Assembly: GCA_951394045.1 (NCBI GenBank)
Contig: OX595985.1
Coordinates: 1,488,001 to 1,552,000, forward strand
Reading direction: 5' to 3'
Length of the DNA: 64,000 nucleotides
DNA from: Nitzschia sp. DOCU1
Taxonomy: Eukaryota > Bacillariophyta > Bacillariophyceae > Bacillariales > Bacillariaceae
This document shows positions 44,718 through 54,187 of this stretch, one piece after another; within the stretch, counting starts at the first letter, position 1; each line of letters opens with the position of its first letter. The notes beneath the pieces are model-generated. The model saw nothing but the letters and a program-made list of their open reading frames with translations. It was not told where the DNA came from and did not search any database. The translations under genes were made by a program, and so were the position numbers.

Positions 44718-46256
44718 CTAGGACCAGTGAAAGACGGCCACTGTACATCCCATGAAAATGATTTCTGCCCAGAGCAAACTGCCAGTAATGCGCTCTACAA
44801 TTACAGCCGAAATGCTGGCTGTGATCAAAGCCAAGCCCCAGACGACAGAGCTCGGGCAATCGCCTTCTCGCTCATGGAGTTTGCTGTGTGTCATCAGTCT
44901 TTGCGTGTAGACATGATCCAAAAGGAGCGGTATCGAAAAATTGGCAAATCCCAATAGTAGCAAACTGGACCACTCCACAAATGCTTCAAATAGAGGCGAG
45001 TTGTACGTCATGGCGACCAACACCCACGGCCACATGTGACTTGCCGCAAAGGCCAAGGCCCGATTTTTAATTTGAAAATGGGTCAATAAGGTTTCTCGAG
45101 CCAGTTCACAATAAACTGGAATCGCGGCCAATTGCGACAGTCCAAACAAAACAACCGCCACAATATCCATTCCCGCCAAGGTACTTGGATCCGTACCTCG
45201 CAATACAAGGGACAACAAATTAATATCCAAGCCAGGTGCAGTGTTGGCCGCGGCATTGGCTCCCACGGTCCCCACTATCATGTATAGGCACCCCATTAGT
45301 AAACATGCCACTACCAACGCTCGGGTTCCTGCATCCGCGCTATCGGTGCCACAGATCAGAGGTGGTGCAGTGACGACAAACGCAAAATTAAAGAGCGTCG
45401 GCCCCACCGCATCAAAGGGTCGAGCTCCGATCCAAAATGGAGCCCCATCGGAAAGAATGGATGATGCTGTCGGGTCCTCCATTCGAGAGAGAGTCGAGCA
45501 AAATCGAGCACATGATACTAATAAGCATCCAAAGAGAAAATATTGTGCTGACAGCATGGAATCCAAATCGACGGCCGCCAAAGATATCGTAATTGTCGAC
45601 GCAATAGCAATTCCGATGGAATAGACTGAAACCGGAACGGAATCATCATCATTATCGTCTTGGGCGAGTTCTAAAAAGGGTTTCATGGACACATTCGACG
45701 TACAATAAATATCCAAGGGTACAGCACCAATCCCACAGGACCGTCCAAAGAACGCCACCACCATGGCATCCGCAATGGCCGCACACAACATCATTTGTGC
45801 CAATGCCAATGATAGAGCACATCCCACCATGGCAATACTTGCAATTTTATTTGGCCCAAAGAGTCTTGCCGATAGGGCCACAATATCCGTCTCTTCCAGA
45901 CGAGGTCTCTTGTTGTTCTCTAACATGATCATCGCGTCAGCAGCAGCAGGAATCGAAGTTTCGCAATTGGTGGTGGTTGTTTCTTCTGTAGTAGTAGTCG
46001 GTATGATCAAATCTCCCAATTCTTCTCCATTTTCCAAATCAGGTTGCGGTTCGGCATGAGCCGTCCACATGACGGAACAGAGCCGAGCCACCACAAAACT
46101 CGTCACCAAGGCCGCCACTCCCACGAGGATTTGAAAGGTAACTTGTCCTGCCGCACTGGCAATTTCGGGTAACGTGGTCAATCCAGGGCCATTCATAGTG
46201 TTGGCTGCAATCACCACAATGGCGGCAAAACTCAATTTTGGAGATTGTTGCGACAT
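44718..46256 (-). CDS. Amino-acid permease-like transporter (APC/AAAP superfamily)
   Basis: Single exon, 512 residues with about eleven hydrophobic spans. The first span carries the substrate-binding unwound-helix pattern of this superfamily, VIAANTMNGPGLTTLPEIA. A polar loop rich in Thr/Glu (about 75-125) separates the second and third spans. Later helices include FNFAFVVTAPPLICGT and GLSQLAAIPVYCELARETLL. The best resemblance is to SLC38/tyrosine-tryptophan permease-like proteins, which move amino acids with protons or sodium. Substrate and membrane are unknown. The start at 46256 is the first Met of the open frame. It converges on the LRR gene (about 160 bp), and its 5' side faces the 1.32-kb repeat array, so its promoter must lie within about 240 bp of the array or inside it. 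Confidence 0.82.
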   Translation of the reverse strand: MSQQSPKLSFAAIVVIAANTMNGPGLTTLPEIASAAGQVTFQILVGVAALVTSFVVARLCSVMWTAHAEPQPDLENGEELGDLIIPTTTTEETTTTNCETSIPAAADAMIMLENNKRPRLEETDIVALSARLFGPNKIASIAMVGCALSLALAQMMLCAAIADAMVVAFFGRSCGIGAVPLDIYCTSNVSMKPFLELAQDDNDDDSVPVSVYSIGIAIASTITISLAAVDLDSMLSAQYFLFGCLLVSCARFCSTLSRMEDPTASSILSDGAPFWIGARPFDAVGPTLFNFAFVVTAPPLICGTDSADAGTRALVVACLLMGCLYMIVGTVGANAAANTAPGLDINLLSLVLRGTDPSTLAGMDIVAVVLFGLSQLAAIPVYCELARETLLTHFQIKNRALAFAASHMWPWVLVAMTYNSPLFEAFVEWSSLLLLGFANFSIPLLLDHVYTQRLMTHSKLHEREGDCPSSVVWGLALITASISAVIVERITGSLLWAEIIFMGCTVAVFHWS

Positions 46257-46500
46257 GATAATGGTAATGATAATGATAGCGCCACCCTATTTCTCCTAGT
46301 GGAGAGGAGTGTCAAAGTGGTTATGCGGTGTGTAATGGAGGGAAGTTGAGTTTTACTCACTGCAACTGCCGATCTTTGTCTGCATCTTCACCTTTTCCAT
46401 CGCTTTTGGGATCGGCGTGCGCAAAAGACGTTATTATGGCAGTTTATCGTCTGTGAGTGTACCAGGTATTGACGTCAAGAGAGCGTGTCACACATGCTAC

Positions 46501-49500
46501 CGTAATGTTCAAATTTCTACCGAAGTAGTTATTATCTACCAGAATCCCCCTTTCCCGTATGTAGCAACCCCGATACGGTCGTTGTAGTTTGTAGAATTTG
46601 CACGGTATCCCATACGTAGATTCTACCGCGATGTCGCCCAAAAAGTAGATATTTTGAGGGCATTTCATCTACTCTCTAAGAGGACTCTAAGGACTCCTTC
46701 CGAGCCCACGTGGCATGCCAAATCCATACCGTCATGCACCGTCTACTCACACAAGTCCTGCAGGCGGTACTAAAGAATTTCTACACTACTTGAACACATG
46801 AAAACACTCGCGACGCAAACAACAATAACAACACCAATGCACCTGGGCCCATGTGCCAATGCCGGATTCCTGTCACACTTTACTTTGACAGCGGATAGAA
46901 TGCATGCATTGGCATGATGGGATTATAAGCCTTGTCATTTTTGGATTTGCCAAACGAGTTGCATGCCAAAAAGATGCAAAAAAGGCGCCCCCCTCCAGCA
47001 GCAAACAACAACCTGCCAGTGAGCTTGAGGTAACAAACCCAAATGCCTTGGACGGTACAACTGCAGTGCCAATGATTCATTTCGACCCAAAGAAAAGAAG
47101 AACAAGGACCCAAGCAAGAAAAGAAGAGTTGTTGCAGCCAAGTCCTTAATACAAAAATTGGAAGAGCGAGAGCAACGAGGAGAGAGGCTGAAAAAGAAGC
47201 TTGGCAGCAGAGTGCAAGAAGAGGTGAAAAAAAACAATGATGACGACCCAATATCAAGGGCAAGGCTTCCACAATGATGTTGCCTACTGCGACAATTATC
47301 ATCAGGGGTCGCTGGACTTGGGGGCGACGGTGTTAGTACAGCAGCAACATCTACATGTACTCAACAAGAATCAGAGAATCCCTCCATGCCTGAGTTCAAA
47401 GCTGGTCCTGCTCGTACTTCTGCTATTCCAGTGCAAGAATTGTCATTGTAGTAGATTCTAGACTTGTTAACTAGTAGTAAAAGGGTCGACCACACATTTG
47501 TGCACTACTTGTAGTAAGTACTAAAATTAAGTCCATCGGTACGTTGCCGCACATTCCACTACCAGGAGCTAGAACACACAGCACAGTACTTTATGGTGTG
47601 CAGTATAGTGAAACAGTACCCATGTCAAGAAACAGTTACAGTAGCTAGCTAGAGAATGGTAGCTGCTGGTTATCCGGTCGGTCAACACGCGTCGTCTTCT
47701 TGATTCTCGACGACTTGGACTCGAACGAATGCTTGTGCGCAGTTTGCGAACCCCTCCGACATAGACGACTGCGGTTTGTATGGTAGATAATATGGTAGAG
47801 AAAGTTGAGTCTACGAACCCGTAATGTTCAAATTTCTACCGAAGTAGTTATTATCTACCAGAATCCCCCTTTCCCGTATGTAGCAACCCCGATACGGTCG
47901 TTGTAGTTTGTAGAATTTGCACGGTATCCCATACGTAGATTCTACCGCGATGTCGCCCAAAAAGTAGATATTTTGAGGGCATTTCATCTACTCTCTAAGA
48001 GGACTCTAAGGACTCCTTCCGAGCCCACGTGGCATGCCAAATCCATACCGTCATGCACCGTCTACTCACACAAGTCCTGCAGGCGGTACTAAAGAATTTC
48101 TACACTACTTGAACACATGAAAACACTCGCGACGCAAACAACAATAACAACACCAATGCACCTGGGCCCATGTGCCAATGCCGGATTCCTGTCACACTTT
48201 ACTTTGACAGCGGATAGAATGCATGCATTGGCATGATGGGATTATAAGCCTTGTCATTTTTGGATTTGCCAAACGAGTTGCATGCCAAAAAGATGCAAAA
48301 AAGGCGCCCCCCTCCAGCAGCAAACAACAACCTGCCAGTGAGCTTGAGGTAACAAACCCAAATGCCTTGGACGGTACAACTGCAGTGCCAATGATTCATT
48401 TCGACCCAAAGAAAAGAAGAACAAGGACCCAAGCAAGAAAAGAAGAGTTGTTGCAGCCAAGTCCTTAATACAAAAATTGGAAGAGCGAGAGCAACGAGGA
48501 GAGAGGCTGAAAAAGAAGCTTGGCAGCAGAGTGCAAGAAGAGGTGAAAAAAAACAATGATGACGACCCAATATCAAGGGCAAGGCTTCCACAATGATGTT
48601 GCCTACTGCGACAATTATCATCAGGGGTCGCTGGACTTGGGGGCGACGGTGTTAGTACAGCAGCAACATCTACATGTACTCAACAAGAATCAGAGAATCC
48701 CTCCATGCCTGAGTTCAAAGCTGGTCCTGCTCGTACTTCTGCTATTCCAGTGCAAGAATTGTCATTGTAGTAGATTCTAGACTTGTTAACTAGTAGTAAA
48801 AGGGTCGACCACACATTTGTGCACTACTTGTAGTAAGTACTAAAATTAAGTCCATCGGTACGTTGCCGCACATTCCAGCACTACCAGGAGCTAGAACACA
48901 CAGCACAGTACTTTATGGTGTGCAGTATAGTGAAACAGTACCCATGTCAAGAAACAGTTACAGTAGCTAGCTAGAGAATGGTAGCTGCTGGTTATCCGGT
49001 CGGTCAACACGCGTCGTCTTCTTGATTCTCGACGACTTGGACTCGAACGAATGCTTGTGCGCAGTTTGCGAACCCCTCCGACATAGACGACTGCGGTTTG
49101 TATGGTAGATAATATGGTAGAGAAAGTTGAGTCTACGAACCCGTAATGTTCAAATTTCTACCGAAGTAGTTATTATCTACCAGAATCCCCCTTTCCCGTA
49201 TGTAGCAACCCCGATACGGTCGTTGTAGTTTGTAGAATTTGCACGGTATCCCATACGTAGATTCTACCGCGATGTCGCCCAAAAAGTAGATATTTTGAGG
49301 GCATTTCATCTACTCTCTAAGAGGACTCTAAGGACTCCTTCCGAGCCCACGTGGCATGCCAAATCCATACCGTCATGCACCGTCTACTCACACAAGTCCT
49401 GCAGGCGGTACTAAAGAATTTCTACACTACTTGAACACATGAAAACACTCGCGACGCAAACAACAATAACAACACCAATGCACCTGGGCCCATGTGCCAA

Positions 49501-50460
49501 TGCCGGATTCCTGTCACACTTTACTTTGACAGCGGATAGAATGCATGCATTGGCATGATGGGATTATAAGCCTTGTCATTTTTGGATTTGCCAAACGAGT
49601 TGCATGCCAAAAAGATGCAAAAAAGGCGCCCCCCTCCAGCAGCAAACAACAACCTGCCAGTGAGCTTGAGGTAACAAACCCAAATGCCTTGGACGGTACA
49701 ACTGCAGTGCCAATGATTCATTTCGACCCAAAGAAAAGAAGAACAAGGACCCAAGCAAGAAAAGAAGAGTTGTTGCAGCCAAGTCCTTAATACAAAAATT
49801 GGAAGAGCGAGAGCAACGAGGAGAGAGGCTGAAAAAGAAGCTTGGCAGCAGAGTGCAAGAAGAGGTGAAAAAAAACAATGATGACGACCCAATATCAAGG
49901 GCAAGGCTTCCACAATGATGTTGCCTACTGCGACAATTATCATCAGGGGTCGCTGGACTTGGGGGCGACGGTGTTAGTACAGCAGCAACATCTACATGTA
50001 CTCAACAAGAATCAGAGAATCCCTCCATGCCTGAGTTCAAAGCTGGTCCTGCTCGTACTTCTGCTATTCCAGTGCAAGAATTGTCATTGTAGTAGATTCT
50101 AGACTTGTTAACTAGTAGTAAAAGGGTCGACCACACATTTGTGCACTACTTGTAGTAAGTACTAAAATTAAGTCCATCGGTACGTTGCCGCACATTCCAC
50201 TACCAGGAGCTAGAACACACAGCACAGTACTTTATGGTGTGCAGTATAGTGAAACAGTACCCATGTCAAGAAACAGTTACAGTAGCTAGCTAGAGAATGG
50301 TAGCTGCTGGTTATCCGGTCGGTCAACACGCGTCGTCTTCTTGATTCTCGACGACTTGGACTCGAACGAATGCTTGTGCGCAGTTTGCGAACCCCTCCGA
50401 CATAGACGACTGCGGTTTGTATGGTAGATAATATGGTAGAGAAAGTTGAGTCTACGAACC
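46501..50460. repeat. Three near-identical tandem units of about 1,320 bp
   Basis: Units begin at GTAATGTTCAAATTTC at 46502, 47821 and 49143 and the third ends near 50460. Periods are 1319 and 1322 bp; the 3-bp difference is an extra triplet near 48877 in the second unit. The same open frames recur in every copy without change, so the copies are almost identical. Each unit carries TCTACC and TATTATCTACCA near its left end (46515-46541) and their reverse complement near its right end (47780-47800), like subterminal inverted repeats. The long frames (140 aa on minus, 81 aa on plus) resemble nothing known. The array abuts a candidate inverted-repeat element. Confidence 0.93.
47029..47277 (+). 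other. Basic coiled-coil-like open frame inside repeat unit 1
   Basis: A frame without an initial ATG stays open for 82 codons and reads as a basic, helical sequence (DPSKKRRVVAAKSLIQKLEE, then RGERLKKKLGSRVQEEVKKN). It recurs unchanged at about 48348-48596 and 49670-49918. Its composition looks more like coding sequence than the ATG-initiated frames here. It may be an exon or a captured gene fragment; no family was recognised. Confidence 0.35.
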
Positions 50461-50466
50461 CGGTAG

Positions 50467-52181
50467 ACACAAATGGATTTTGGACCCAAATGGATTTTGA
50501 TTCGGAAGGCAGAGAACGTCTCCATTCGACCAATATGATTTAGAGTAGAACACAGTACTGACTGTACGGTACAAAGCACGATTGGCTCATTCATCATACC
50601 GCTTCCAATGATGATGGCGCGCATTGCCGAATGCAACAAATTCATGATCTATTCTATAGAATGACAATGGTATCTATTCATTAGTTGTATTCTAGACTAG
50701 ATGCAATGAGTTCTTCTCGCAAAGCCAGATCCGCGCCGGCTGGTAGTAACAGCCATACCGGTACTGGTAGTGAGGATGATGTGCAAAAGCCGCGCAAATC
50801 CATGAACGACAGAACCTTGGCTGCACATCTTGAGAACAAGAGTATCGTCGACGTCCAAAGGAAGCAAGCAAATGTTTTGCGTGATATCCGGAACACTTTG
50901 AATAATCGACCATCCAAACGTGATCTCAACCGGGTGGCTCGACATCTCGATACTGTCGCCGACAGTCTTGATACGTCCACCGATGCGATCGACATCAACA
51001 CCAAAGTCAGCGCTTGCCCCACCGGCCTACCACACATCGATTACATCCATCGTCGCAAAAGGGTTGAGGTTGCTGAGGCTCGAACCGCAAAATCAATCGC
51101 CAATACATCTCTCGAGTCTAACGAAGATTGTTGTGTTTCTGGAAGAAAATCCAGTGATCTCTTGGAATTAGAAGCTTTCAACGCCAAGCGAAAAGCCGAA
51201 GACAACCCACCAAGCGGCCCACTCCACAAACGACGTTCTCCCGACGCGGACACCAAAGAGCACGCCTATCGAGAACCGGCCAATGGCATGTTCTTCAAGA
51301 ACAAGCTCGAATTCCTCGAATCCGTCATGGCATTCGAAGGCAACACCCGTTCTTGCGTTCGTTCTTGATCTCATACTGTCGCAAAAGCATATTCCAATTC
51401 GCAAGAGGCATAGCAGTACAGTACTTCTAAACATAATACAAGAGGTATACTTACTCGTGACAAGTCGAATAGAACCAGGATTTCAAAGGTTCGAATTAAA
51501 ATCGTCAGGCAACGTGAGACGCATAGCGATACCAAAAGACAAGACATAGTAAATAGGTTCCAAATAAACTAGACTTACTCATTGCATTTCGGGCCAGTAC
51601 TTCGTCAAAACTCTCTCATTAATTCCGTCTGAGGACCAAACAAAATACCTGTATCAATGAGACGAACAATCGATTGGTTAGACGTGCCGAACGACCGATA
51701 GTACATTTGAGTATTAGTTACCATTTTGATATTGCGAGACAACCCAAATACCACAATTATAGGGCATTACACCCATCAATAAATGCAAACAATATCGACG
51801 ATGGATATCTGTAGACATCCATTGATCTCTCGCGGTTGGGCCGGTGACATTTTACATCACCCTTCAATGATTTCGTCTGACTCTGCCTCACGGCAAGAAT
51901 CGCGACGAACAACACCATGCCGAATGAAGAGGGGTACACCACAACCAAAAATACACTTCTGACCAAACCACCACATGACAAACCTCGACAGTACTGTTAG
52001 TTTGAGAAGCGAGAAGTGTTATTAGTTTCAAAATCAAGGTTGTCGTGAAGCAATCGACGTCCGAACGTCATCGAGTCATTTTTAGTCACGAAAAAAATCC
52101 ATTTGAGTCCCATTCGATGTAGTCGACACGCGATGTCGCCCGTGGTTTGGTAATTTTCGGGCGAAAATCCATTTGGGTCCG
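50467..52181. mobile_element. Candidate inverted-repeat element (about 1.7 kb)
   Basis: The left end has ACAAATGGATTTTGGACCC and a second copy, GGACCCAAATGGATTTT (50482-50498); the right end has AAAATCCATTTGGGTCC (52164-52180), its reverse complement, plus a second related copy at about 52087. CCGGTAG occurs immediately outside both ends (50460-50466 and 52182-52188) and may be a 7-bp target duplication. One open frame (50706-51368) lies inside. No transposase domain was recognised, so the element would be non-autonomous or of an unknown type. Confidence 0.45.
50706..51368 (+). CDS. Hypothetical protein inside candidate mobile element
   Basis: A single frame of 220 residues (or 227 if started at 50685) that is hydrophilic throughout. 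It has a Ser/Gly-rich beginning, a helical middle (VQRKQANVLRDIRNTLNNRP, then RHLDTVADSLDTSTDAID), a basic patch (LHKRRSPDADTKEH) and ends FFKNKLEFLESVMAFE. There is no signal peptide, membrane span or catalytic motif, and I do not recognise a family. Because it sits between inverted repeats it may be an element-encoded accessory protein or a captured host gene. No intron is evident. Expression is not supported by anything but the open frame and its amino-acid composition. Confidence 0.45.
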   Translation: MSSSRKARSAPAGSNSHTGTGSEDDVQKPRKSMNDRTLAAHLENKSIVDVQRKQANVLRDIRNTLNNRPSKRDLNRVARHLDTVADSLDTSTDAIDINTKVSACPTGLPHIDYIHRRKRVEVAEARTAKSIANTSLESNEDCCVSGRKSSDLLELEAFNAKRKAEDNPPSGPLHKRRSPDADTKEHAYREPANGMFFKNKLEFLESVMAFEGNTRSCVRS

Positions 52182-52367
52182 CCGGTAGCATGTTACCATA
52201 CACTCCCTCTGCGTCGTCTCGCACGAGACGCCATCAAAGCACAACCACATCTCACAATGGCCATCGAAAGAGTAACTCGTAGGAATACAAACCATGTAAT
52301 GCTTCGACGACTCCAGTAGTAGTATTAGTGGTGGTGGTTTCAACCCCCTGCTGCTGCTGCTGCTATA
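51369..52367. other. Gene-poor stretch, right part of candidate element and flank
   Basis: AT-rich sequence without a recognisable product; short minus-strand frames at 51757-51981 and 51997-52224 have no known domain. It includes the right inverted repeat and a (CTG)n run just before the next gene. Confidence 0.4.
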
Positions 52368-53711
52368 ATGCCCCGTGGCATTCAAAATGTATCGGGAGTC
52401 TCATGTCATATTGCCTGTGCCTTGCAGCTGGTAGCGCATTCCGTCCCTCGATTGACGCAACTGTTTCAATTGCAGCAGGAGCAAGATTATCAAGATTCCC
52501 TGGTAAAAGAGATTGGCAAGGTTTTGTGCAGTCTTGTCAATGATGATGATTCATCGAAAGACGACGTGTCAGCGTTGGATCCCACACGTCTCTACCGTCT
52601 ACTCCAAGAAACATCAGTGCTGAATCCCGAGGATGTGGGCGACGTCTCGACCGCCATTTATACCTTGTGGCAAGTATTACAACAAATCAATGACCAGTGG
52701 AAGGCTGTCATTGAATATCTTGTACTTAATGGACAAACACAACAAGTCATTTGTGGAAAAAAGATCCATGGCGATCGTGTAATTGTACGGACCAAACTCG
52801 CCAAAGTCAAACGCATGGCCTCTCCGTTCCCTCTCTTGTTGCTAGAAAACAACGAGTCGGTAAACGAGGCCCTCTTTTGTGCTGTACAAGCATCGTCGGG
52901 AACGTTAGTGGAGGACTATGACTGGGATTCGCAGTCTCAAACTGTCTATACCGAAGAGACGGTTCCGATAGAGAATAATGCGAGTCAATTGTCGTCCAAC
53001 GAGTGGACCACGACCAAAACGATGCAAATTCTTTGCGTTCCGCACCATTTCTTGATTTCGTTGGATCGATTTCGATTTACCTCCAAAGGAGGAGAACGAG
53101 TCTGGAAACATGCCAGGCTACAAGTGTCTCCACACATGGAACTACTGGGAGGACAAACATTTCGACTTGTGGGGGCCGTCCTTCATGTAAATGAACAAGA
53201 GGATTCCTTGGAAGAAGAAGGTCACTATGCCACCTTGGTAAATACTACTCGAGCGCAAGAAGAAGTAGAGGAAGATTCATCACAAGGCTCATCCTGTTGG
53301 ACTCTGATTGATGATGATAGCTGCCAAGAGGTTGACTCGGTAGTGGCACTGAACTGGATCAATGGAGCGGCGGACAAAAGTGGCACACAATACTATTGCG
53401 CTGTACTGTTAGCCTACCGCTCCAACGACTGTCATTTCGAAAGCGACGAGTGGGAATCCCTGGTCGCTCGACTAACAGAACAAACTAGTAGAATGAAGAA
53501 TCCATCATCATCATCAACCACCAACGCCGTTGACTGGTCGCAACCGGAAAGTCTTGTTGGTCGGCGGCTCAAAGTAAAATGGGCCAAGGGCAAGTTCTAC
53601 GAAGGAGTAGTGGATGGTTACGATGCTACGACGGGAAAACATCGGGTCCTATACAATGATGGTGACGAGCGGGAGTATATACTGTCGAAAAAGACCATTG
53701 AGTGGATTTGA
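52368..53711 (+). CDS. USP-like ubiquitin protease with C-terminal Tudor-like domain
   Basis: Single exon, 447 residues. The start MPRGIQNVSGVSCHIACALQ matches the Cys box of ubiquitin-specific proteases (G-L-x-N-x-G-x-x-C-Y), with SC as the nucleophile position. ILCVPHHFLISLDRFRF corresponds to the strand of the USP fold that usually reads LxxxLKRF. GHYATLVNT is the His box. Tyr and Asn of the normal Cys box are replaced, and the gap between boxes is short, so it is a divergent or minimal USP. The last 70 residues (LVGRRLKVKWAKGKFYEGVV, then HRVLYNDGDEREYI) form a Tudor/PWWP-like barrel as found in chromatin readers. A role in removing ubiquitin from chromatin proteins is an inference. A (CTG)n run lies just upstream of the ATG. 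Confidence 0.72.
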   Translation: MPRGIQNVSGVSCHIACALQLVAHSVPRLTQLFQLQQEQDYQDSLVKEIGKVLCSLVNDDDSSKDDVSALDPTRLYRLLQETSVLNPEDVGDVSTAIYTLWQVLQQINDQWKAVIEYLVLNGQTQQVICGKKIHGDRVIVRTKLAKVKRMASPFPLLLLENNESVNEALFCAVQASSGTLVEDYDWDSQSQTVYTEETVPIENNASQLSSNEWTTTKTMQILCVPHHFLISLDRFRFTSKGGERVWKHARLQVSPHMELLGGQTFRLVGAVLHVNEQEDSLEEEGHYATLVNTTRAQEEVEEDSSQGSSCWTLIDDDSCQEVDSVVALNWINGAADKSGTQYYCAVLLAYRSNDCHFESDEWESLVARLTEQTSRMKNPSSSSTTNAVDWSQPESLVGRRLKVKWAKGKFYEGVVDGYDATTGKHRVLYNDGDEREYILSKKTIEWI

Positions 53712-54187
53712 GTGCGTTCAGGAACGGAGTACGTTCGTCACCTCTTGTCGTTTGCGCCGTTCAACGGGTGCACATACCTATAGAGTCGGCCATGATGGGA
53801 TATAGGACCAATGGCAAAGCACCATTCTCAATGGAAAAGATTTTCGGGGCGAGTTGTCCTTGGAGGATATGGGTAATTTTCCTACGCTCTGCAAAACGAT
53901 GCAAAGGACGCCTAAGCCTGGTGATTTCATGCTGTTTTTGGCAACTCTCTACTAGTAGCTGAGTTGGAAACGGCTGTTCAGTAGTTACCACAGACTAGGC
54001 TGGACTCGATTAGATGGCCGGCAGGTATCGGCATGGGTAATCTTAAAGCGAACAGCATCCGTGTCTCAAGACCTTGCAGTTGGAAAGAGGATTTCTGCTC
54101 GTACAAGGTATCTGCGGAAACTTCTTGTAGAAAATGTCGATTAAATCTAAGTAAGAACGCAGTCGTTCTTTATCTATGGTTACAAAC
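53712..54187. other. Convergent intergenic region
   Basis: About 476 bp between the 3' ends of the USP-like and LRR genes; nothing recognisable. Confidence 0.4.

Noticed and set aside
46880..47302. 140-residue minus-strand frame in each repeat unit as a membrane protein
   Set aside because: It runs opposite to a frame with more coding-like composition and is cysteine/leucine-rich only because the other strand is A/G-rich.
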